Shown here: positions 7,844 to 16,289 of the stretch, piece after piece
Layout: each line of letters begins with the position of its first letter
How positions within the stretch are numbered: the stretch's first letter is position 1
From: RGIG4079 sp045637505
GTDB taxonomy: Bacteria; Bacteroidota; Bacteroidia; Bacteroidales; Muribaculaceae
Length of the DNA: 64,000 nucleotides
NCBI GenBank assembly: GCA_045637505.1
Contig: JAZTZO010000028.1
Coordinates: forward strand, 1 to 64,000
Direction: 5' to 3'
Made by a program: the position numbers and the translations under genes
The notes under the pieces: model-generated
Database searches by the model: none
Seen by the model: the letters and a program-made list of their open reading frames with translations, nothing else
Told to the model about the DNA's origin: nothing

Positions 7844-8054
7844 GAACAAAAAACATACATTATACGAAATTAAATTTATCTTATCTTTTACTATAGTCAA
7901 CGGTTGGGACTATAATCAAAAAAAACTTCTACATACACAAAAATATAATGATATAGTGTTGCGAGTTGTGCGTTGGCAAAGTTACAGAGAACTCGAAAGA
8001 GGGGTACGGCTATATCATCTTTAACACACCTGGTTGTAGTCCCAATTTTTATTT
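7844..8054 (+). ncRNA. Candidate structured RNA (6S-like or long leader), with -7 box TACCTTTG at 7830-7837
   Basis: Three nested exact or near-exact helices can be drawn. TTGGGACTATAA (7904-7915) pairs with TTGTAGTCCCAA (8034-8045), one G-U. ATGATATAG (7948-7956) pairs with CTATATCAT (8010-8018). CGAGTT (7962-7967) pairs with AACTCG (7990-7995). The outer helix ends directly in TTTTTATTT, as an intrinsic terminator would. A consensus -7 box at 7830 places the 5' end about 7844, with a weaker box (TATCTTTT, 7882-7889) closer to the helix. The long rod with an asymmetric A-rich bubble recalls 6S RNA, but I cannot confirm a family. It may instead be an attenuating leader of the gene at 8097. 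Confidence 0.5.
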
Positions 8055-8096
8055 AATTTTTAGTCTATAATAACTAACAACACAAAACAATAATCT

Positions 8097-8975
8097 ATGG
8101 AAAAAGACCTAGTTTACTTCGGCGAAGGTGGACTCACCTCAACATCGGCCAATCACATTGCAAACATGGCCAAGGAATATTACCAAACCTTGGAATCGCA
8201 GTTAAACGGCATTTCTCTTTACAAGGAATCGGTAACTGTCATTGGTTGCGATGTCAAAACTGTTCTTCAAGAGGGTACAAATAACAATCTTGAAGACCTC
8301 GAAGAAAAGCTCCTCAAAATTGCTGAAGCCAAGTCGCTTATTGCATGGCTTCGTGAGGCTATCAAAGCTAAAGAGAATCTCTCTTCCGAAATCAACCGCC
8401 TATCAACAAAGGAATACTGCAAACGCACCGAGCAAGAACTTCCTAAAGAACCCGAAATGCCCAAATATATGAGCGAGGATGACTACCTTGCCACTCTTTC
8501 AATCAAGGAGCGTAACCGCTTCTACGAACTCGATACTAAATGCTCTGTTTTTGGTGAGTATATTCACCCCAGTGGTGCTTTTGCCGAGCAACGCAAAGCA
8601 CTAAAAGAATATATCCAAAAACCAAGCAGGGTGAAAGGGGGAGGTCGCGACACGATGATCTACACCTACGAACCTACTGCATCGGTTGAGAATGTTGACA
8701 ACGCGTTCTTTAAGCTACAAGCGAAGCATCGCGAATATCAAGCCGAGCTCAATGGCATGAAACACGATATGAAAACAGCCATCGAGGCCGATACTATTCA
8801 AAAACGCACCGAATATACGGCCGAATATCATACATACAACGACAAGATGGTGGCTCTCAACCACGAATGCAAAGACTACATTCGCAAAGAGGCCAACCGC
8901 ATTGCTAACCTCAAAATCGTCATACCCAACAAGTTGATGGGCATCTATAACACCATTAACTCGTTAGGCAAATAA
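8097..8975 (+). CDS. Hypothetical coiled-coil protein
   Basis: 292 residues, no signal peptide or membrane segment. Residues about 65-110 and 195-260 are heptad-rich and likely coiled coil. A short GGGRDTMIYTYEPTASVENVDNAFFKLQAKHREYQAELNGMK region links them. The N-terminus GEGGLTSTSANHIANMAKE is conserved-looking but I recognise no family. Codon use resembles that of core genes. It starts 43 bp after the T-run of the RNA candidate and is followed by two small hairpins (9083-9116). Confidence 0.65.
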   Translation: MEKDLVYFGEGGLTSTSANHIANMAKEYYQTLESQLNGISLYKESVTVIGCDVKTVLQEGTNNNLEDLEEKLLKIAEAKSLIAWLREAIKAKENLSSEINRLSTKEYCKRTEQELPKEPEMPKYMSEDDYLATLSIKERNRFYELDTKCSVFGEYIHPSGAFAEQRKALKEYIQKPSRVKGGGRDTMIYTYEPTASVENVDNAFFKLQAKHREYQAELNGMKHDMKTAIEADTIQKRTEYTAEYHTYNDKMVALNHECKDYIRKEANRIANLKIVIPNKLMGIYNTINSLGK

Positions 8976-9082
8976 TCGGCTCAATAAGTGAAAGTGAGAC
9001 TGAGTATTTATACAAAACTTACTTGAGTGGTTATATGCGTCGCTATCAGAATTTATTAGATCATAGAAATCTTTAGTCTCGT

Positions 9083-9116
9083 AGGGCTTTTGCCCTGCCG
9101 TAGGGTTTTTACCCTA
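9083..9116 (+). terminator. Twin short hairpins downstream of the coiled-coil gene
   Basis: AGGGC/GCCCT (9083-9096) and TAGGGT/ACCCTA (9101-9116) are adjacent hairpins with T-only loops. The region from 8976 to 9318 has no convincing gene. A weaker T-context follows the hairpins, so termination is uncertain. Confidence 0.35.
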
Positions 9117-9318
9117 TTCACCAAAAACTTTCGATGCGCCAAAGGCCCTTACGAAATAGCATTTCGCCTAAAGTATGTGCTCTCTTGGGTTAAGGGGAAC
9201 CCTGAGAATGATTTTGTTTTTGAAGGCGTATTCGGTTCTTGATTTTGGTCTAATCTTCGTTATTATTAGCGATGTTTATACCAGCTTATTTTCAACCACA
9301 TGTTGGTTAGAGCCTCCA

Positions 9319-9365
9319 AGGAGGTGTGTCAGATGTCAAAAATCTGATGCACCTCCTCTTTTTTT
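9319..9365 (+). terminator. Strong intrinsic terminator ahead of the DMT transporter
   Basis: AGGAGGTGTGTCAGAT (9319-9334) pairs with ATCTGATGCACCTCCT (9342-9357), with one internal mismatch pair, a 7-nt loop and a run of at least six T. It isolates the transporter promoter (9379) from upstream transcription. What transcript it ends is unclear, because 8976-9318 holds no gene. Confidence 0.85.
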
Positions 9366-9378
9366 ACTCTTTTTGTCG

Positions 9379-9386
9379 TAACTTTG
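9379..9386 (+). promoter_or_regulatory. Promoter -7 box of the DMT transporter
   Basis: TAACTTTG matches TAnnTTTG. It overlaps the TTG at 9384 that a simple ORF caller would use, so the real start must lie downstream, with GTG at 9408 the first suitable one. Confidence 0.55.
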
Positions 9387-9407
9387 CAGTATAAAACAAG
9401 AACAATA

Positions 9408-10328
9408 GTGAGCGAAACACGGCAAAGCATCTTTCAACGCCCAGTGTGGGTGGTAGTGTTTGCCCTCACAGCTGCAATAGCTTGGGGGTGGGCTTACCCG
9501 CTTATCAAACTCGGGTTTAACGAGTGGCACATCACTCAAGATATGACCGGCAGCAAGATGCTCTTTGCCGGTATTCGTTTTGCCATCTCGGGATTGATAA
9601 TACTTGCCATTGGACGCAGTTCGCACAAAAGTTTTAAGATGGCGACTTCGCGCGATTGGCTCTACATCATAGCGTTTGCCCTACTCAACACCACTCTGCA
9701 TTACACCTTCTTCTACATAGGGCTATCGCATAGCGAAGGGGCTCGAGCAGCAATTCTCAACTCGCTCGGCACATTTATGTTAGTGTTATTGGCTTGCATG
9801 GCATTCAAGAGCGACCGCCTCACTTCAAGCAAAATTATAGGATGCGTAATAGGTTTTACCGGCATACTCGCGCTCAATATTGGAGGTGGTGCAAGCGGAA
9901 AATTCACAATAATGGGCGATGGCATGATTATCCTCAACGCACTCTGCTCGGCATTTGCCGGACTGATGACACGCGGTGTGAGCCGACGCATTGACATAGT
10001 CGTTGGCACAGGTTATAGCCTCGCCATAGGTGGACTGTTGCTCATCATTCCCGGACTCGCACTCGGTGGCACCCTACCCCACATTTCCGTGGCAGGGCTC
10101 GTAATCTTGGCGCTACTCATCGCTATCTCAACGATAGGATTTTCACTATACAACAAATTATTGAGCTGCAACCCCGTAGGGAAAGTCGCGATATTCAACT
10201 CCTTGATACCCATCGTAGGCGCACTCTCATCATGCCTATGCCTCGGCGAACCATTCTACTGGAAATACCTCATCGCCGCCCTCCTCGCCACCACTGGCAT
10301 CTATGTGATTAATCGCGGGAAGAAGTGA
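9408..10328 (+). CDS. EamA/DMT-family transporter
   Basis: About 306 residues with ten predicted transmembrane helices in two five-helix halves, as usual for EamA proteins. Recognisable features are AIAWGWAYPLIKLGF in helix 1 and GLSHSEGARAAILNSLGTFMLVLLA at the end of the first half. The start is taken as GTG 9408 (VSETRQSIF) because the longer TTG start at 9384 lies inside the promoter. It exports or imports an unknown small metabolite at the inner membrane. It converges with the minus-strand gene at 10337. Confidence 0.85.
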   Translation: MSETRQSIFQRPVWVVVFALTAAIAWGWAYPLIKLGFNEWHITQDMTGSKMLFAGIRFAISGLIILAIGRSSHKSFKMATSRDWLYIIAFALLNTTLHYTFFYIGLSHSEGARAAILNSLGTFMLVLLACMAFKSDRLTSSKIIGCVIGFTGILALNIGGGASGKFTIMGDGMIILNALCSAFAGLMTRGVSRRIDIVVGTGYSLAIGGLLLIIPGLALGGTLPHISVAGLVILALLIAISTIGFSLYNKLLSCNPVGKVAIFNSLIPIVGALSSCLCLGEPFYWKYLIAALLATTGIYVINRGKK

Positions 10329-10336
10329 TGTAGCGA

Positions 10337-10786
10337 TTAGTCTTTGGGTAATAGATATTCAAGCACAGCGTTCCAATCGGGATATTGTTCCGAGCCAAAC
10401 TGAATCCATTCTCCTTCAAACTCGCTTGCGCCATTTTTGCCGCGGTCGTCGATTAAGATATCTCCTTTGCAAAGATTTTTGCAGTGAGTAATGATCATGC
10501 GTTTGTGGAACACATCATCAAGGTATTTTGTAACCCACTTCACTTTATCGCTCCATGCCGAAGGATTATTCCAAGGCGCAGTTGAGAGGATATAGCAATC
10601 GTAATGCTCGTTTAATTTGTGTACAGCTTCAATCGCACCTTCCATTGGAAGCATCAAACCAAAGAGGCCGGGAATTTCATCCAATCGACCCTCATACTCT
10701 TTCAATGTTGCCTCATCTTTTTGTGCTAAAGCCGATCTAAAATCGACCAATACATTGTCCATGTCAAAATACAATCTCTTTTTCAT
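10337..10786 (-). CDS. HAD-type 5'(3')-deoxyribonucleotidase-like protein
   Basis: 149 residues. YFDMDNVLVDF is the first HAD motif (nucleophile Asp and acid/base Asp two residues later), ILSTAPWNNP the second (Ser/Thr), and ILIDDRGKNG the metal-binding motif. The arrangement matches the short 5'-nucleotidase NT5C family found in bacteria, which removes phosphate from deoxyribonucleoside monophosphates. It lies 21 bp downstream of the ADP-ribosylglycohydrolase on the same strand, probably one operon. Confidence 0.85.
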   Translation of the reverse strand: MKKRLYFDMDNVLVDFRSALAQKDEATLKEYEGRLDEIPGLFGLMLPMEGAIEAVHKLNEHYDCYILSTAPWNNPSAWSDKVKWVTKYLDDVFHKRMIITHCKNLCKGDILIDDRGKNGASEFEGEWIQFGSEQYPDWNAVLEYLLPKD

Positions 10787-10807
10787 AACATGTTACCTTA
10801 ACTTATT

Positions 10808-11593
10808 TTATTCGTTACACTTTGTTTCAAATGCTTCAATAATGTTTAGCATCTCTTTAGGGAGATATGCTATAGCCTTATTAATGATTTCTTGTGGCAC
10901 ACCATAATATGCAGCGGCAATGCCACCTGTCATACATGCTATTGTGTCGCTATCTCCACCCAACGACACAGCCAAGCGTATTGCCGATTCAAAGTCTTCG
11001 CTCTCTATAAACGCAATAATCGCTTCGGGACATGACCCTTGACAAGTTTCGTCAAAGGTATTTGTCAATCTTATGCTATCGCAAGTTCGGTCAAGATTAT
11101 AATCAAATTCGCGCACAATATAATCGGCAATTTGTTCTTTGTTTTTTCCTTCTCGTGCAAGGAATATTGCCGAAGCAATTGCTTGAGCCCCTTTAATCCC
11201 CTCTGGATGATTGTGTGTTACAACGGCTGATTGTTCGGCCAAATCTAACGCTTCTTGAAGCGTTTTAGCATAAAATCCACATGGACTCACTCGCATTCCC
11301 GAGCCGTTTCCAAACGAGTTATATGCTGGAAGCACCTCTTCGGCTCGAAGCCATCGGCGAAACATCCCACCATAGCCAACATAAGGATATGCTTTTTCCC
11401 ATCGGCGCATACATTCAGCCAAATTACAATCTGTAACCAACCATTCTGCAACAGCCATAGTCATCACCGTGTCGTCGGTGAGTTCATTTGAAATAGTAAA
11501 AAATTCGAAATCGGTGTCTCTATAATTATTAAATTCAAATCGAGACCCAACAATGTCGCCAATTATAGCGCCAATAATACCTTTGTTATTCAT
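10808..11593 (-). CDS. ADP-ribosylglycohydrolase family protein
   Basis: 261 residues, full length. GAIIGDIVGSRFEF at the N-terminus, LTDDTVMTMAVAEWL (metal-binding DD) and SLGGDSDTIACMTGGIAAAYYG near residue 215 (second metal site, GGDSDT) are the family's diagnostic motifs. Members hydrolyse ADP-ribose from proteins or small molecules using two Mg ions. On the minus strand TATCTTTA (11623-11630) could serve as -7 box. The nucleotidase gene follows at 10786. Confidence 0.92.
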   Translation of the reverse strand: MNNKGIIGAIIGDIVGSRFEFNNYRDTDFEFFTISNELTDDTVMTMAVAEWLVTDCNLAECMRRWEKAYPYVGYGGMFRRWLRAEEVLPAYNSFGNGSGMRVSPCGFYAKTLQEALDLAEQSAVVTHNHPEGIKGAQAIASAIFLAREGKNKEQIADYIVREFDYNLDRTCDSIRLTNTFDETCQGSCPEAIIAFIESEDFESAIRLAVSLGGDSDTIACMTGGIAAAYYGVPQEIINKAIAYLPKEMLNIIEAFETKCNE

Positions 11594-11727
11594 AATACTT
11601 AGTTTTGTGTGTTTATTTTACGTAAAGATAGTAAATTTTCCTCTTTATACCAAATTTCACCACCAATATTTTTCAGTTCGTCAAAAAAACAAAGGCCAAA
11701 GAAATGTGATTTTTTCGTTTAATACGG

Positions 11728-12468
11728 TTATTCTCTCACCGATTCAATAAGGTCATGAATGCCGTAATAAACGGCCATACTTGCATAGACAACCATTGCC
11801 ATGATAATCAATTCGCCGTTGAAATTAAAGAGCATCAATGGCAACCATAGATAAACATATGCAATCCCCAACAATGTACATATTATTGCAAACACTATGC
11901 TTGTAATCTTTAGAGCCTTGCCTCCATTGCCCAACGAAGCCAACATCTGTTGATAGCTCACCATTGCTCGTTTTGCTTTATATTCCTCATAAATGGGCAA
12001 GTCGTTTTCGGTTAACACATATTCAAGATTATCATCATCAAAGGTTACGACATCTTTAATCTTCATATATTGGCTCACATTCTTCACAATCCAACTACCA
12101 GCAAGCAACGACAACACGCCAAACACCACATATTGCAACATCGCATCGGGCACCCCCAACACAAGAATCCCCACCACATACGACACAAAATATATAAACA
12201 CCACACTATTCAATATAATGTTTGTCATCAGGTTCTTTTTAATCTTTGCCACATTGTTGGTGTAGATTGTTTCAAAATAGTCAATCACTCGCTTATTGTG
12301 CGAATAAATTATATCTTTTTCAAAAATCTTCTTTGTCAAATGTGGCACGACAAACATCACAATCAACAACGCCACTATAAATGAATTTTCTTGCAAAAAA
12401 GCCACACCGGTAAGTTCCAATATAGGATAAATCATTATCCACAACACAAAATAAAAACTCGTCTTCAT
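11728..12468 (-). CDS. Hypothetical multi-pass membrane protein
   Basis: 246 residues with about six hydrophobic segments: two near the N-terminus (residues 5-45), two around 105-150 and two around 190-235. A soluble stretch near 150-185 contains YLTENDLPIYEEYKAKRAM. No family recognised, no transporter motif. It stands between the ADP-ribosylglycohydrolase (134-bp gap) and the ACT-paaK operon, on the same strand as both, but the terminator at 12551-12581 separates it from the latter. Confidence 0.65.
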   Translation of the reverse strand: MKTSFYFVLWIMIYPILELTGVAFLQENSFIVALLIVMFVVPHLTKKIFEKDIIYSHNKRVIDYFETIYTNNVAKIKKNLMTNIILNSVVFIYFVSYVVGILVLGVPDAMLQYVVFGVLSLLAGSWIVKNVSQYMKIKDVVTFDDDNLEYVLTENDLPIYEEYKAKRAMVSYQQMLASLGNGGKALKITSIVFAIICTLLGIAYVYLWLPLMLFNFNGELIIMAMVVYASMAVYYGIHDLIESVRE

Positions 12469-12550
12469 TACACTATAAATTTATATTTACATCAACACCA
12501 CAAATTTACACCACTTTATTTTAAAATACAATAGAATACATAAAAACAAC

Positions 12551-12581
12551 ATAAGCGAAACCAATAATTAGTTCCGCTTAT
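12551..12581 (-). terminator. Terminator of the nitrilase-ior-paaK-ACT operon
   Basis: ATAAGCGAAAC (12551-12561) and GTTCCGCTTAT (12571-12581) form a stem with one mismatch. Read on the minus strand it is followed by TTGTTTTTA. It lies 50 bp beyond the last gene of the operon. Confidence 0.65.
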
Positions 12582-12630
12582 ACTTTTATCTATTTTGTTA
12601 TTTTACCTCTTTCCTTTTTGATTTTTTCTT

Positions 12631-13038
12631 TTAGAGTTTATTGATATTGCATTCGCATTTAGAGAGTTCGGCGAGGCATTTATCGAGGTCGTTGGGGTGG
12701 ATTACGACATTGGCTTTGTCGCCTTCGGCAAAGGCGTACATATATTCGATGAAGATGTCGTTTTTAGCTAAATGGTCGAGGATTTCAGAGAGCGAACCTG
12801 CCACATTAGGACAACTGATACATACAACATCGGTCAACATCACAGCAAAGTTCTCGTTGCGCAACACCTCTACTGCTCGTTCCACATCGGACACGATAAG
12901 GCGCAAGATACCGAAATCGGTAGTTTCTGCCATACTGAACGCGTGCATATTGATGCCATATTTGCCTAATATCTTTGTGAGGTCGTTGATGCGACCTGTC
13001 TTATTTTCAAGGAAAATTGATAGCTGTTTGATTGTCAT
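12631..13038 (-). CDS. Tandem ACT-domain protein
   Basis: 135 residues: first ACT repeat about 1-65 (QLSIFLENKTGRINDLTKIL), second about 70-135 (NVAGSLSEILDHLAKNDIFIEYMYAF). ACT domains bind amino acids and this small stand-alone type is commonly encoded next to paaK and iorAB. It probably senses an aromatic or branched amino acid and modulates an enzyme of the pathway. The partner is unknown. It is the last gene of the operon, 20 bp after paaK. Confidence 0.9.
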   Translation of the reverse strand: MTIKQLSIFLENKTGRINDLTKILGKYGINMHAFSMAETTDFGILRLIVSDVERAVEVLRNENFAVMLTDVVCISCPNVAGSLSEILDHLAKNDIFIEYMYAFAEGDKANVVIHPNDLDKCLAELSKCECNINKL

Positions 13039-13058
13039 AATATCCTGTGTTTTAATGG

Positions 13059-14357
13059 TTAGAGATTGCGTTTATCTATCACATGCTTGCTCTTGCCTTG
13101 GCTGCGTTCGATGCTATTTGGCTCCATCAAGCGCACATCGGCACTGATTGAAAGCACGCTTTTAAGTTTGTCGGCAAGGCGTTTTTTCATAGCCAACATG
13201 CTACCCACATCGCCACTGAAGAAGTCGCGACGCACCTCTACTTGAACTTGCAATGTGTCGAGATTGTTCACGCGGTCAACAACAAGCATGTATTGAGGTT
13301 CAAATTCGGGCATTTCGAGAATAACGCTTTCCACTTGTGATGGGAACACATTGATACCACGAATGATGAGCATATCGTCGCTACGACCCATGATGCGTCC
13401 CATACGCACTGATGTGCGACCACATGCACAAGTGCCGTCTATGAGTGTACAAAGGTCTTTTGTGCGATAGCGAAGCACTGGCATACCCTCTTTTGTGAGA
13501 GTGGTAAATACCAATTCTCCTTGAGTGCCATAGGGAAGTTGCTCAAGAGTATCAGGGTTGATGATTTCGGGATAGAAATGGTCTTCGTTGATGTGTGAGC
13601 CGTTTTGCTCTTGACATTCATATGACACACCAGGACCCATAATTTCGCTCAAACCATAGATATTATACCCTTTCAAGCCAAGGCGTTCTTCAATCTCTTT
13701 ACGCATATTTTCGGTCCAAGGCTCGGCCCCAAATGCCCCAATGCGAAGATTGATATCATCTTTTGACAAGCCCATCTTGTCGAGAGTTTCGGCAAGGTAG
13801 AGAGCATAAGATGGAGTACAAGCGATACCCGAAATTTTCAAGTCGCGAATGAGTCGGATATGTTTTTCGGTGTTACCTGTAGATGTAGGCACCACTGTTG
13901 CACCGAGGTTTTCCACACCATAGTGAGCACCAAGACCTCCAGTAAACAAGCCATAGCCATAACTCACCGAGAATGTATCTTCGCGAGTAACGCCATAGGC
14001 AGTCAAACAACGAGCCATTACCTCGGACCACACTGCCAAGTCCTTTCGAGTATATCCCACGATTGTGGGGTTACCTGTAGTGCCCGACGAAGCATGCACA
14101 CGCACAATCTCAGAAGGGGGCGCAGCTTGCAATCCATAGGGATAGTTATCGCGAAGGTCTTGCTTTGTGGTGAAAGGGAGTTTCACTATATCGTCGATGC
14201 TTTTGATGTCCTCGGGCGAGAGGTCCATCGCTTGCATTTTGTTGCGATAGAAAGGCACGTTGTGATACACATACGTTACCAATTTTTGTAGTCGGCGACC
14301 TTGCAACGCATGCATCTCGTCGCGACTCATACATTCTTTATTGGGATTCCAAATCAT
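13059..14357 (-). CDS. paaK: Phenylacetate-CoA ligase
   Basis: 432 residues, full length for the PaaK branch of AMP-forming ligases. HASSGTTGNPTIVGYTRKDL is the ATP-binding loop, YGLSEIMGPGVSYEC the adenylate-binding A5 region and RTKDLCTLIDG the hinge region. CACGRTSVRMGRI follows with possible metal-binding Cys. It joins phenylacetate (or another aryl acetate) to CoA with ATP, giving AMP and pyrophosphate. Next to IorAB it could feed aryl-acetates into reductive carboxylation to aryl-pyruvates, or work in the reverse degradative sense with ATP recovery. The neighbouring aminotransferase fits either direction. Confidence 0.95.
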   Translation of the reverse strand: MIWNPNKECMSRDEMHALQGRRLQKLVTYVYHNVPFYRNKMQAMDLSPEDIKSIDDIVKLPFTTKQDLRDNYPYGLQAAPPSEIVRVHASSGTTGNPTIVGYTRKDLAVWSEVMARCLTAYGVTREDTFSVSYGYGLFTGGLGAHYGVENLGATVVPTSTGNTEKHIRLIRDLKISGIACTPSYALYLAETLDKMGLSKDDINLRIGAFGAEPWTENMRKEIEERLGLKGYNIYGLSEIMGPGVSYECQEQNGSHINEDHFYPEIINPDTLEQLPYGTQGELVFTTLTKEGMPVLRYRTKDLCTLIDGTCACGRTSVRMGRIMGRSDDMLIIRGINVFPSQVESVILEMPEFEPQYMLVVDRVNNLDTLQVQVEVRRDFFSGDVGSMLAMKKRLADKLKSVLSISADVRLMEPNSIERSQGKSKHVIDKRNL

Positions 14358-14386
14358 TGTATATTGGTATTATATCGTTCTAATTA

Positions 14387-15700
14387 TTAGTTCAATGGAT
14401 GGTCTTCGTTGAATGCCTTCATACGCTCAGCCATCACATCATAAAGGTCATCGCGCATGCGAGAGGTACAAGCACGCACTCCTTGTTGGTCGCTACCTGT
14501 AGTAGAGAGCGAAATGCTACTCACTCCATAATAAAGCAATTCTTTCAACAAGTCACCCCCACTCAAGTCGCCATAGCCAATGGTAAAGAAGAATCCATCG
14601 CCCACTTGCTTCGTTACATCATAGTCATAAATGATGTGGAAACCATTGTCGGTAAAGATTTTTTTCATCTTTTCGGCACGGCGAGCATATTCGCGAGTAT
14701 CCTCCACGAAGTTGATTTTGCCCTCGGTCGATAGACGCAACATCTCGGCATAAGCATATTGTGTTGAGGCAGTGCAGCCCGATGTTATCATATATAGGAT
14801 TGATGCGATGAGAGTTTGACCAAACACGCCAGCATCTTTATAACGCTCTGCCAATGCAGGGAATTGACGATCAAACAATTTGTCGCTAATGCAAGTCAAC
14901 GCCATGCGCTGACCAGCATAACTGAATATCTTCGACGAAGAAAGCATCAAGATATAATTATCGGTATAATGTGCCACTGTGGGAGGATAAGGAGGTTCAA
15001 ATGGGTGCCCCATATCAGAACGGAAGTCCATACAGAAGTAAGCCAAATCTTCCATCACAATCACATCATATTTAGTGGCAAGTTCGCCAATAATCTTGAG
15101 TTCGGCATCTTCGAGGCAAATCCACGCAGGGTTATTAGGGTTAGAGTAAACGATTGCAGCAATATCGCCACCAGCCATCATACTCTCCAATTTTTCACGC
15201 AAAGCCTCGCCACGATAGTTGTAAATATCAAACTCAACCCACTCGGCACCTATGATGCGTAACTGCGACTTTTGTATAGGGAAACCAGGGTCGATAAAAA
15301 GCACCTTGTTTTTGCCAGGAGCGCGTTGAGTGCATGCGATAAACGAGCCATACGACCCGGCTACACTCCCCACCGTGGGGACACACGCGCGAGGCGAAAT
15401 ATCAACATTCATAAATGCCTTGACAAATCGCGATGCCTCATATTTCAATTCGGGGACACCAGCAGCTGCAGGATATTGCGAGCCCACACCACGATCGAGC
15501 GCGGCTTTTTCGGCCTCCACCCCAAGTTGGTTTACAGGCAGTCCTGGAGAGCCTTGATCCATGCGTATAAATGGTATTCCCGTTTCTTTTTCGAGATATT
15601 GAGCCACAAGAAGCACCTCGCCAATAGTGGCCTTTGAGAGGTCGGCAATGTGAAGTTCTTTCACTGCCTTTGCAACCAACTCTTCGCTGAAAATTTTCAT
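14387..15700 (-). CDS. Class I/II PLP-dependent aminotransferase
   Basis: 437 residues. YSNPNNPAWICL (about 168-180) is the substrate/PLP loop, EDLAYFCMDFRSD carries the conserved Asp-x-x-Tyr, and SSSKIFSYAGQRMAL holds the Schiff-base Lys (about residue 256) and the phosphate-binding Arg. Between iorB (13 bp) and paaK (29 bp) it most likely interconverts aromatic amino acids and aryl-pyruvates, with glutamate as amino donor, providing or using the substrate of IorAB. Substrate choice is inferred from context only. Confidence 0.92.
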   Translation of the reverse strand: MKIFSEELVAKAVKELHIADLSKATIGEVLLVAQYLEKETGIPFIRMDQGSPGLPVNQLGVEAEKAALDRGVGSQYPAAAGVPELKYEASRFVKAFMNVDISPRACVPTVGSVAGSYGSFIACTQRAPGKNKVLFIDPGFPIQKSQLRIIGAEWVEFDIYNYRGEALREKLESMMAGGDIAAIVYSNPNNPAWICLEDAELKIIGELATKYDVIVMEDLAYFCMDFRSDMGHPFEPPYPPTVAHYTDNYILMLSSSKIFSYAGQRMALTCISDKLFDRQFPALAERYKDAGVFGQTLIASILYMITSGCTASTQYAYAEMLRLSTEGKINFVEDTREYARRAEKMKKIFTDNGFHIIYDYDVTKQVGDGFFFTIGYGDLSGGDLLKELLYYGVSSISLSTTGSDQQGVRACTSRMRDDLYDVMAERMKAFNEDHPLN

Positions 15701-15713
15701 CGTTTTGAAATTT

Positions 15714-16289
15714 TTATTTTACTGCGTTTAATCCAAGGTCAAACGCTTGTTGGTTCATTTCCACCACTTTTTCACCCTTTGAGGCAAACACTCGAGCAAT
15801 GCTTTCGCGCAACTGCTCGGGAGTGAGAATTTCGATATAACGAGCAGCCATACCGAGCAATATCACATTGGCACTCTTGGGCATACTATTTTCTTTAGCA
15901 ACATCCTCGATGGGCAATGCTGCCACATGTGGCAAACTATTAAGTTCATTCATCAATGCCTCTTCTTCGGGATAGTTGGGAATATTTTTAAACGGATGCG
16001 ATGATGTCACCACCCACCCTTCTTTGTCGAGATAGGTCAAATAGCGCAATGCTTCCATTGGTTCCATTGAGATAATCAAGTCGGCAGCACCCTCTTTAAT
16101 CAAATCGGAATAGATTTCATCGGTTGATAGGCGAAGATTAGATTGCACATCACCTCCGCGTTGACTCATGCCATGCACTTCGGCTTGTTTCAAACTCAAT
16201 CCGGCCACCGCTGCAGCATCACCTATGATTGTGGCGATAGTGAGAATTCCTTGACCTCCTACGCCAGCTAATATTATATCTTTTTTCAT
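15714..16289 (-). CDS. iorB: Indolepyruvate:ferredoxin oxidoreductase beta subunit
   Basis: 191 residues, the gamma-type (POR/KOR gamma) domain. GVGGQGILTIATIIGDAA at the N-terminus, QAEVHGMSQRGGDV and the M-x-P-KSANVILLG segment are diagnostic. It pairs with IorA to convert aryl-pyruvates and CoA to aryl-acetyl-CoA, CO2 and reduced ferredoxin. The start overlaps the iorA stop by 4 bp (ATGA), indicating translational coupling and a 1:1 complex. Confidence 0.95.
   Translation of the reverse strand: MKKDIILAGVGGQGILTIATIIGDAAAVAGLSLKQAEVHGMSQRGGDVQSNLRLSTDEIYSDLIKEGAADLIISMEPMEALRYLTYLDKEGWVVTSSHPFKNIPNYPEEEALMNELNSLPHVAALPIEDVAKENSMPKSANVILLGMAARYIEILTPEQLRESIARVFASKGEKVVEMNQQAFDLGLNAVK

Noticed and set aside
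7684..8024. Small plus-strand ORFs of 65-70 codons
   Set aside because: They cover the inverted repeat and RNA candidate, have unlikely compositions and no start context.
9168..9318. TPP riboswitch, suggested by CCTGAGAATG at 9200-9210
   Set aside because: The other conserved parts of the thi box (GGGGTGC, ACCTGATCTGG) are missing and the downstream gene is a DMT transporter behind its own promoter and a terminator.
9384..9408. TTG start at 9384 for the DMT transporter
   Set aside because: The codon lies within the -7 box TAACTTTG (9379-9386), so it could not be in the mRNA.
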